A stretch of 64,000 nucleotides of DNA from Cellulomonas sp. NS3 (GTDB taxonomy: Bacteria; Actinomycetota; Actinomycetes; Actinomycetales; Cellulomonadaceae). Position numbers and translations under genes: made by a program. The first letter of the stretch is position 1. Each line of letters starts with the position of its first letter. The stretch is taken from the NCBI RefSeq assembly GCF_024757985.1, contig NZ_CP103289.1, positions 2,232,001-2,296,000 on the forward strand, read 5' to 3'. Below are positions 57,809 to 64,000 of the stretch, piece after piece. Below the pieces are notes generated by a model. The model made no database searches and was not told where the DNA came from. It saw only the letters and a list, made by a program, of their open reading frames with translations.

Positions 57809-59155
57809 TCAGTCTGCGGGCGCGCCCGGCTCGGCGCCCGACGGTTCGACCCGCGACGGCTCGGCGCGCGCCGGATCGAGGGCGTCCGGCACCTCCGACC
57901 CGGCGCCGGCCGTGCCGCGGCCGGTCTCCGGCGCGCCCGGCACGGCGTCGGGCGCGGCGTCGAGCACGAGGCCGGCGACCTCGCCGATGACGATGACCGC
58001 GGGGGAGCGCACGCCCGCCGCGTCCGCGGCGTCCGCGATGTCGGCGAGGGTGCCGCGGGTGGTGCGCTGCTCGGGCGTCGTCCCGCGCTCGACGATGGCG
58101 ACGGGCGTCGACGCGTCCTTGCCGTGCTCGACGAGGCGCGCGGCCTGGTCGCGCAGCTGGCCGACGCCCATGAGCAGGACGAGCGTGCCCTCGAGCGCCG
58201 CGAGCGAGCCCCAGTCCGGCTGCGCCTCGTGCGCCGAGGCGATGGTCACCTGCCGCGAGAGCCCGCGGTGCGTGACCGGGATCCCCGCGGCACCCGGGAC
58301 GGCGATCGCGCTCGTGACGCCCGGCACGACCTCGACGGGGACACCGGCAGCGACGCACGCGAGGACCTCCTCGCTGCCCCGGCCGAGCACGAACGGGTCG
58401 CCGCCCTTGAGCCGGACGACCCGCCGGCCCGCGAGCGCCCGCTCGACGAGGACCGCGTTGATCTGGTCCTGGGTCAGCGTGTGCCGGTGCGCGGTCTTGC
58501 CGGCCTCGACGACCTCGACGTCGGGGTCGAGCTCGTCGAGCAGCTCGCGCGGTGCGAGCCGGTCGACGACGACGACGTCGGCCTCCGCGAGCAGCCGGCG
58601 CCCGCGCGTCGTGATGAGGTCGCGTGCGCCGGGCCCGCCGCCGACGAGCGCGACGGAGCCGGGGCCGGGCCGGTGACGGCGCACGGGCAGCGCGCCGGTG
58701 TCGAGCAGCAGCGCGACGGCGTCCTTGAGGGCAGCCGCGCGACGGGGGTCCCCGCCCGCACCGACGGCGACGGTCACGTCCCCGGCCCGGGCCACCGACG
58801 GGGTCCACGCGCGGGACGCTGCGGGGTCACCGCCCTTCGAGCACCAGACGCGGGCGTCCTCGGCGTCGGCTGCGACGCGGGCGTCCGTCTCGGGGTGCCC
58901 CGTCGCGGTGTACGCCAGCCACGCGCCCTCGAGGTCGCCCGCGGCGTAGCGCCGGGCCTCGTGCGTCACGGCTCCCCGGGCGGCGAGGTCCGCGAGCTCG
59001 TCGACGACCTCGGGCGCGACGACCCGCACCCGTGCACCGGCCTCGACGAGCCCGGCGGCGCGACGAGCCGCGACCGGCCCGCCCCCGACGACGAGGACGA
59101 GCCGGTCACGGACGTCGAGCAGGAGGGGGAGCCGCACAGGAGCGGACCCTGTCAC
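57809..59155 (-). CDS. cysG: Siroheme synthase: precorrin-2 dehydrogenase + uroporphyrinogen-III C-methyltransferase
   Basis: 448 residues. The N-terminal NAD-dependent precorrin-2 dehydrogenase/ferrochelatase domain (LVVGGGPVAARRAAGLVEAG) is followed by the SUMT domain with VGGGPGARDL, RLKGGDPFVLGRGSEE and GVTSAIAVPGAAGIPVTHRG. Makes siroheme for sulfite and nitrite reductases. The C-terminus carries an extra Pro/Glu/Ser-rich tail of about 50 residues. The GTG overlaps the ABC permease stop (GTGA). Position in a sulfur-assimilation run fits its role, and NirB elsewhere in the window also needs siroheme. Confidence 0.94.
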   Translation of the reverse strand: MTGSAPVRLPLLLDVRDRLVLVVGGGPVAARRAAGLVEAGARVRVVAPEVVDELADLAARGAVTHEARRYAAGDLEGAWLAYTATGHPETDARVAADAEDARVWCSKGGDPAASRAWTPSVARAGDVTVAVGAGGDPRRAAALKDAVALLLDTGALPVRRHRPGPGSVALVGGGPGARDLITTRGRRLLAEADVVVVDRLAPRELLDELDPDVEVVEAGKTAHRHTLTQDQINAVLVERALAGRRVVRLKGGDPFVLGRGSEEVLACVAAGVPVEVVPGVTSAIAVPGAAGIPVTHRGLSRQVTIASAHEAQPDWGSLAALEGTLVLLMGVGQLRDQAARLVEHGKDASTPVAIVERGTTPEQRTTRGTLADIADAADAAGVRSPAVIVIGEVAGLVLDAAPDAVPGAPETGRGTAGAGSEVPDALDPARAEPSRVEPSGAEPGAPAD

Positions 59156-60048
59156 TGGCCTGCCAGGCCGGTCAAACCCCGCGCGTGCAGCACGCGCCGC
59201 TCGAGCGGGGAGAAGACCAGGAGCTCGATCGCGATGCCGACGGCGAAGATGAGGAAGATCGCCGCGATCACCAGCGACATGTCGCTGAGCGTGCGCCCGA
59301 GGTCGAGGACCTGGCCGAGGCCCGTGCCGAGGCGCGGGGCGTTCGTGATGAGCTCGGCGGCCATGAGCGAGCGCCACGCGAACGCCCAGCCCTGCTTGAG
59401 CCCGCCGAGGAAGCCCGGGAGCGCCGCGGGCAGGAGCACGAACCGGATGCGGTCCCAGCCCTGCGCGCCGAGCACCCGCCCGACCCGCAGGAACAGCGGC
59501 GGGACCTGGTCCACCCCGGTGAGCAGGCCGTTGACGATCGACGGGACGGCACCGAGCAGCACGACCGCGAAGATCGTCGTGTTGCTCAGCCCGAACCAGA
59601 TGACCGCTGCCGGCACCCAGGCGATGGACGGGAGCGACTGCAGGCCCGTGATCATGGGGCCGATCGCCCGGCGCAGCAGCGGGATCGTCGCCATCGCGAC
59701 CCCAAGCACCACGCCGACCACGACGGACACGACGAACCCGAGGCCGCCGCGCTGCAGGCTCAGCGCGCTGGCCTTGAGCGCGGTGCCGTCCTGGAGGATG
59801 CCGACGAACGTCGCGGCGACGTCCGCCGGGCCCGGCAGCGCGTACTCCGGCTTGACCCTGGCGAGGTACACGACCTGCCAGACCGCGACGAAGACCCCGA
59901 GCGCGAGCGCGGTCGGCCAGAACGCCGACCAGGCGGTGCTCCAGGCGCTGCGCCGCGGCGCGACGACGGCGGTCTCGAGCGCGTCGAGGCCCGCCTCGAG
60001 GGCGCGGGCGTCGACCGGGGACGCGGTGTGCGTCGTGTCAGCGGCCAT
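59152..60048 (-). CDS. ABC transporter permease, sulfonate/taurine/nitrate type
   Basis: 298 residues, six or so transmembrane helices after a 40-residue cytoplasmic start. The coupling-helix region of the BPD-type permease is LGAQGWDRIRFVLLPAALPG. Belongs with the ATPase and binding-protein genes directly upstream. The context of cysDN and cysG favours aliphatic sulfonate or taurine import as sulfur source. Confidence 0.9.
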   Translation of the reverse strand: MAADTTHTASPVDARALEAGLDALETAVVAPRRSAWSTAWSAFWPTALALGVFVAVWQVVYLARVKPEYALPGPADVAATFVGILQDGTALKASALSLQRGGLGFVVSVVVGVVLGVAMATIPLLRRAIGPMITGLQSLPSIAWVPAAVIWFGLSNTTIFAVVLLGAVPSIVNGLLTGVDQVPPLFLRVGRVLGAQGWDRIRFVLLPAALPGFLGGLKQGWAFAWRSLMAAELITNAPRLGTGLGQVLDLGRTLSDMSLVIAAIFLIFAVGIAIELLVFSPLERRVLHARGLTGLAGQ

Positions 60049-60850
60049 GGCGGGAGATCTCCTGTCGGAGGTGGTCGGTGATCTCGACGGAGAGCTCCGC
60101 GACGCCCGCGTCCTCGATGCGGCGCGGGTGCGGCAGCTCGACCGCCCACTCCCGCACGATGCGGCCCGGGCGCGACGACAGCAGCACGACGCGCTGGCCG
60201 AGCCGGACCGCCTCGCGCACGTTGTGGGTCACGAAGACGACCGACAGCCCCGTCTCGCGCCAGATGCGGGTGAGCTCGTCGTGCATCACGTCCCGCGTGA
60301 TCGCGTCGAGCGCCGCGAACGGCTCGTCCATGAGCAGGACGCGCCCCTGCTGCGCGAGCGCCCGGGCGAGCGCGACGCGCTGGCGCATGCCGCCCGAGAG
60401 CTCGTGCACGCGCTTGGCGTGCGAGTCCTCGAGGTGCACGAGCGCGAGCAGGCGGTCCGCCTCGGCCCGCCGGGCCCGGCGCCCGACGCCCCGCAGCCGC
60501 AGCGCGAGCTCGACGTTCTGGCCCGCGGTGAGCCACGGGTAGAGCGCGGGCTCCTGGAACATGAGCGCGGGCCGGCCGTCGGGGACCTCGACCGTGCCGT
60601 CGCTCGGGGCGTCGAGCCCGGCCACGAGCGACAGCAGCGTCGACTTGCCGCACCCGGAGGCGCCGAGCAGGCAGACGAACTCGCCGGGAGCGACGGTGAG
60701 GTCGATCCGGTCGAGCACGGGCGGGCGGCTGGCGTCGCCGAAGTGCTTGGAGACGCCCTGCAGGCGCACGGCGGCGGGCGTGGCGGCGTGCGCCGACGTG
60801 CCCACGGGATCTTCGGTGGTGGCCGCCGCGGCGGTCGAGACGCTCGTCAT
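60038..60850 (-). CDS. ABC transporter ATP-binding protein, sulfonate/taurine/nitrate type
   Basis: 270 residues. Walker A GASGCGKST, Q-loop MFQEPALYPWL, signature LSGGMRQRVALARAL, Walker B VLLMDEPFAALD and H-loop VFVTHN are all intact. Similar to SsuB/TauB. Overlaps the permease gene by 11 nt and starts 2 nt after the binding-protein stop. Confidence 0.93.
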   Translation of the reverse strand: MTSVSTAAAATTEDPVGTSAHAATPAAVRLQGVSKHFGDASRPPVLDRIDLTVAPGEFVCLLGASGCGKSTLLSLVAGLDAPSDGTVEVPDGRPALMFQEPALYPWLTAGQNVELALRLRGVGRRARRAEADRLLALVHLEDSHAKRVHELSGGMRQRVALARALAQQGRVLLMDEPFAALDAITRDVMHDELTRIWRETGLSVVFVTHNVREAVRLGQRVVLLSSRPGRIVREWAVELPHPRRIEDAGVAELSVEITDHLRQEISRHGR

Positions 60851-60852
60851 CG

Positions 60853-61962
60853 CTACTCCGTCCCGAGCCCTGCGGCCGAGACGGCGGTCTGGCCGCGCTC
60901 GGTGAGGACCGCGTTGAGGAGGGACAGGTCGTAGATGCCGTCGAGCTCGACCTCGTCGGAGACGCCCACCGACGCGGCGTGGTCCGCCGAGAGCTGGAGC
61001 GAGGACGCGATCGGGTCGTTCGTGATGCGCAGGTTCGGCCAGGCGCGCGCGAGGACGTCCTCGCCGAGCTGCTTGCCCGTGAGCTCCCCGATCGCGGTGT
61101 TGGCGACCGTCGCGGCCTCCTCGGGGTTCGCCGCGATCCACTCGTTGGCGGTGACCTGCGCCTCGAGGAGCTTCTTCACGGTGCCCGGGTACTGCTCGAG
61201 GAACTCGGTGCGGACGATGAGGTGCGTCGTGACGTAGTCGCCCTCGGGCCACAGCTCCTTCTCGTCGAGCAGGACCTTCGCGCCGCCCTCGAGGACGAGG
61301 CGCGAGGCCCACGGCTCGGGCAGCCACGCACCGTCGAGCGAGCCCTGCTTGAACAGGTCGAGCGTCTGGGCGTTCTCCTGCGGGGTGATCTCGACGTCGT
61401 TCTGGCCGCCGGTCACGGACGTCTCCAGGCCCTCCTCGAGCAGCCAGGCGCGCAGCGCGACGTCCTGGGTGTTGCCGAGCTGGGGCGTGGCGAGCGTCGC
61501 GCCGCGCAGGTCCTCGACGTCGTCGATGCCCTCGCGCACGACGAGCTGGGCGCCGCCCGACGTCGCGCCGCCGACGATCCGGATGGCCTCGCCGTCGGAC
61601 TTCGCGAACGCGTTGATCGCCGGGTTGGGGCCGATGTAGGTCGCGTCGAGGCCGCCGCTGAACAGGGCCTCGACCGCGGCCGGACCCGCGTTGAAGATGT
61701 CGGTGCGCAGCTCGGTGTCGCCGAGCGCCTCGGCGAACGTGCCGTCCGCGACCCCGACGAGGGGCGTGGCGTGCGTGATGTTCGCGAAGTACCCGAGCCG
61801 CAGCTCGGGGGCCTCGGCGTCGCCGCCCGCGGTGACGGCCGAGGCGTCGGGCGTCTCGGCGCCGCCGGCGGACGAGCACGCGGCGAGGACGGCGACGAGG
61901 GCGGCGGACGCCACGAGGGCGCGGGTGCGGTGGGTACGACGGGCACGTCGGAGGGCGGTCAT
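60853..61962 (-). CDS. ABC transporter substrate-binding lipoprotein, sulfonate/taurine type
   Basis: 369 residues. Arg-rich N-region, hydrophobic core and lipobox LAAC (Cys29) make it a membrane-anchored lipoprotein. Mature domain of the NMT1/SsuA-like type: LGYFANITHATPLVGV, DATYIGPNPAINAF, ATPQLGNTQDVALRAWL. Captures the sulfur compound outside the membrane for the permease and ATPase downstream. AAGGA precedes the ATG; 45 nt separate it from the cysN stop. Confidence 0.92.
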   Translation of the reverse strand: MTALRRARRTHRTRALVASAALVAVLAACSSAGGAETPDASAVTAGGDAEAPELRLGYFANITHATPLVGVADGTFAEALGDTELRTDIFNAGPAAVEALFSGGLDATYIGPNPAINAFAKSDGEAIRIVGGATSGGAQLVVREGIDDVEDLRGATLATPQLGNTQDVALRAWLLEEGLETSVTGGQNDVEITPQENAQTLDLFKQGSLDGAWLPEPWASRLVLEGGAKVLLDEKELWPEGDYVTTHLIVRTEFLEQYPGTVKKLLEAQVTANEWIAANPEEAATVANTAIGELTGKQLGEDVLARAWPNLRITNDPIASSLQLSADHAASVGVSDEVELDGIYDLSLLNAVLTERGQTAVSAAGLGTE

Positions 61963-62007
61963 GGCAGGGGTGTCCTTCGGGGCGAGGGGATGACGCGGGC
62001 GCTCAGC

Positions 62008-63393
62008 TCAGAGCGCGCGACATCGCTCCTCCGCGCCGGCGAGCCCGACGACGGTCGAGGGGCCGACCATCCCGGCCGCGAGCGTCGTGCCGTCGGCGGG
62101 GTCGACGAGCAGGAACGCGCCCGTGCGGCGGTGCTCGGCGTAGTCGTCGAGCACGATGGGCTCGGCGAGGCGCAGCTGCACCGTGCCGATGTCGTTGAGC
62201 GCGAGGCGGTCGACGCCCGGCTCGACGGTCAGGGTGTCGATGTGCAGTCGGGAGTCGACCGTGCGCAGGATCGCCCGGACGGTCCGGGTGCCCGAGCGCA
62301 CGAGCACGCGCGCGCCGGGGACGGACGGCGCGTCGGCGAGCCAGCACAGCGTCCCAGTGAGGTCCGCGCCGGTGACCGGGGCGCCCTCGGCCGGGGCGAG
62401 CACGTCGCCGCGGGAGATGTCGACGTCGTCGGCGAGGCGCAGCGTCACGGACTGCGGCGCGTGCGCGACGTCGAGCTCCCCGTCGAACGTGTCGATGCCG
62501 ACGACCCTCGTGCGCCGGCCCGAGGGCAGCACCACGACGTCGTCGCCGACCCGCACGACCCCCGACGCGATCCGCCCCGCGTAGCCGCGGTAGTCGGGGT
62601 GCTCGGGCGTCTGCGGCCGGATCACGTACTGCACCGGGAAGCGCAGCGGCTCGGTCGTCGGGTCGCGGTCGACCGGGACGGCCTCGAGGTGCTCGAGCAG
62701 CGTCGGCCCGGCGTACCAGGGCGTGCGCACCGAGCGGTCCACGACGTTGTCGCCCGCGAGCGCCGAGAGCGGGATCGCCTGGACGTCGTGCACGCCGAGG
62801 CCGGCGGCGTAGAGCGTGAACTCGTCGGCGATCCCGGTGAACGTCGCCTCGTCGAAGCCGACGAGGTCCATCTTGTTGACCGCGAGCACGACGTGCGGGA
62901 CGCCGAGGAGCGCCGCGATCGTCGCGTGCCGCCGGGTCTGCTCGAGCACGCCCTTGCGCGCGTCGACGAGCACGATGGCCAGCTCGGCGGTCGAGGCGCC
63001 CGTGACCATGTTGCGCGTGTACTGCACGTGGCCGGGGGTGTCCGCGAGCACGAACGCGCGCGTCGCGGTCGAGAAGTACCGGTAGGCGACGTCGATCGTG
63101 ATGCCCTGCTCGCGCTCGGCGCGCAGGCCGTCGGTGAGCAGCGCGAGGTCGACGACCTCACCGCCGCGCGCCTGGCTCGCGCGCTCGACGGCGGCGAGCT
63201 GGTCGGCGAGCACCGACTTCGTGTCGTAGAGCAGGCGCCCGATCAGCGTGCTCTTCCCGTCGTCGACCGAGCCCGCGGTCGCGAGCCGGAGCAGCTCGCG
63301 CTCGTGGTGCGTCGAGGGCCCGTGCCCCGCCGGGAGCCCGGTCGCGGGGGCGGCGCGCTCGTCCTGGTCCTGCTGCGTCATCGTCGTCCCCAT
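62008..63393 (-). CDS. cysN: Sulfate adenylyltransferase large subunit (GTPase)
   Basis: 461 residues. EF-Tu-like GTPase that drives sulfate activation to APS with CysD. G1 TAGSVDDGKSTLIGRLL, G3 DTPGHVQYTRN and G4 NKMD are intact, followed by two beta-barrel domains. There is no fused APS kinase (CysC) domain, which fits an APS-dependent route to sulfite. ATG 63393 shares a base with the cysD stop (TGATG); a second in-frame ATG is at 63381. Confidence 0.95.
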   Translation of the reverse strand: MGTTMTQQDQDERAAPATGLPAGHGPSTHHERELLRLATAGSVDDGKSTLIGRLLYDTKSVLADQLAAVERASQARGGEVVDLALLTDGLRAEREQGITIDVAYRYFSTATRAFVLADTPGHVQYTRNMVTGASTAELAIVLVDARKGVLEQTRRHATIAALLGVPHVVLAVNKMDLVGFDEATFTGIADEFTLYAAGLGVHDVQAIPLSALAGDNVVDRSVRTPWYAGPTLLEHLEAVPVDRDPTTEPLRFPVQYVIRPQTPEHPDYRGYAGRIASGVVRVGDDVVVLPSGRRTRVVGIDTFDGELDVAHAPQSVTLRLADDVDISRGDVLAPAEGAPVTGADLTGTLCWLADAPSVPGARVLVRSGTRTVRAILRTVDSRLHIDTLTVEPGVDRLALNDIGTVQLRLAEPIVLDDYAEHRRTGAFLLVDPADGTTLAAGMVGPSTVVGLAGAEERCRAL

Positions 63394-64000
63394 CAGAAGT
63401 AGCCCTCGCGCTTGCGGTCCTCCATCGCGGCCTCCGACGCCCGGTCGTCGGCGCGCGTCGCGCCGCGCTCGGTGAGCCGGCTCACCGCGACCTCGGCGAT
63501 CACGTCGGCGACCGTCACCGCGTCGGACTCGACCGCCCCGGTGCAGCTCATGTCGCCGACCGTGCGGTACCGGACCCGGCGCCGCTCGACGACCTCGTCG
63601 CCGCGCGGACCGCCCCAGTCGCCCGGCGCGAGCCACATGCCGTCGCGCTGGAACACCTCGCGCTCGTGCGCGTAGTAGATCTCCGGGAGCGGGATCCCCT
63701 CGCGCTCGATGTAGCGCCACACGTCGAGCTCGGTCCAGTTCGAGAGCGGGAACACGCGCACGTGCTCGCCCTTCGCGTGCCGGCCGTTGTACAGGTCCCA
63801 CAGCTCGGGGCGCTGGCGGCGCGGGTCCCACTGGCCGAACTCGTCGCGCAGGCTGAACACGCGCTCCTTGGCCCGGGCCTTCTCCTCGTCGCGGCGCCCA
63901 CCGCCGAACACGGCGTCGAAGCCGTGCGCGGTGATGCCGTCGAGCAGCGGGACGGTCTGGAGCGCGTTGCGCGAGCCGTCGGGGCGCTCCCGCACGGCGC
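63393..64000 (-). CDS. cysD: Sulfate adenylyltransferase small subunit, 5' truncated by window edge
   Basis: About 202 C-terminal residues are visible. PAPS-reductase-like adenylyltransferase fold: DAVFGGGRRDEEKARAKERV, FPLSNWTELDVWRYIERE, YYAHEREVF, and the C-terminus MEDRKREGYF typical of CysD. The frame stays open to the window end, so the start is outside; the GTG at 63995 is internal. Coupled to cysN by TGATG. Confidence 0.96.
   Translation of the reverse strand, partial: AVRERPDGSRNALQTVPLLDGITAHGFDAVFGGGRRDEEKARAKERVFSLRDEFGQWDPRRQRPELWDLYNGRHAKGEHVRVFPLSNWTELDVWRYIEREGIPLPEIYYAHEREVFQRDGMWLAPGDWGGPRGDEVVERRRVRYRTVGDMSCTGAVESDAVTVADVIAEVAVSRLTERGATRADDRASEAAMEDRKREGYF

Overview
The window is about 64 kb of very GC-rich actinobacterial chromosome. 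A facultatively anaerobic, cellulose- or plant-polymer-using relative of Cellulomonas fits best. The reasons are GC-biased codons throughout, SepH, the DUF4193/3093/3710/3159/3000 proteins typical of Actinobacteria, GuaB1, a mycothiol-type DinB protein, two GH3 beta-glucosidases and an anaerobic pyruvate formate-lyase pair. The genus is inferred, not shown. I saw no rRNA, tRNA, CRISPR array, prophage or insertion sequence.

Layout. 1-2.7 kb: assimilatory nitrite reductase nirBD, with nirB cut by the left edge. 2.7-9.5 kb: a sugar module with a cytoplasmic GH3 beta-glucosidase, an MFS sugar permease and a divergent LacI-type regulator whose reading frame is broken; then an SDR oxidoreductase with DUF3072. 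9.6-14.8 kb: a 1,724-residue secreted multidomain GH3 enzyme. 15-19 kb: an unknown protein, the NAD(P)HX repair dehydratase, a histidine phosphatase, a 44-residue protein and SepH. 19-29.4 kb: a block whose gene content matches the suhB-to-TRAM-methyltransferase region of Mycobacterium tuberculosis: TRIC channel, inositol phosphatase, DUF4193, DUF3093, dut, DUF3710, OB-fold protein, DUF3159, two TrkA proteins, a KimA-like permease and a TRAM RNA methyltransferase. 29.6-32.4 kb: aconitase with a palindromic operator. 32.6-39.8 kb: DUF1801, an odd arginase-fold protein, a phosphotransferase, a CoA-type Nudix hydrolase, DUF6314, GuaB1 and dxs. 40-43.6 kb: pflB and pflA behind a DevR/DosR-like box. 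43.7-47.2 kb: accessory genes, including an autoregulated MerR-aldo/keto reductase pair. 47.3-50.7 kb: beta-oxidation fadBA. 50.8-53.5 kb: RNase D, an orphan LuxR-type regulator and DUF3000. 53.6-56.4 kb: gnd coupled to an ATP-grasp ligase. 56.5-64 kb: a tightly packed minus-strand run from sulfate adenylyltransferase (cysDN) through a sulfonate/taurine-type ABC importer to siroheme synthase, a RibD-like reductase and a small alpha/beta protein.

How the parts work together. Siroheme made by CysG would serve NirB and the sulfite reductase expected beyond the right edge, so both ends of the window concern assimilation of oxidised N and S. The sugar genes feed glycolysis. gnd, acnA and dxs are core metabolism. 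pflBA provides the anaerobic fate of pyruvate and has a hypoxia-type control site.

The most informative non-coding signals are these: a recurrent -10-like hexamer 5-8 nt before GTG or ATG starts, pointing to many leaderless mRNAs; a DevR-like box at about -43 from a predicted pfl promoter; a MerR promoter with a 19-bp spacer; an aconitase operator over the predicted start site; a cluster of GTGTCA half sites between the sugar genes; and strong GC-rich hairpins at most convergent gene ends.
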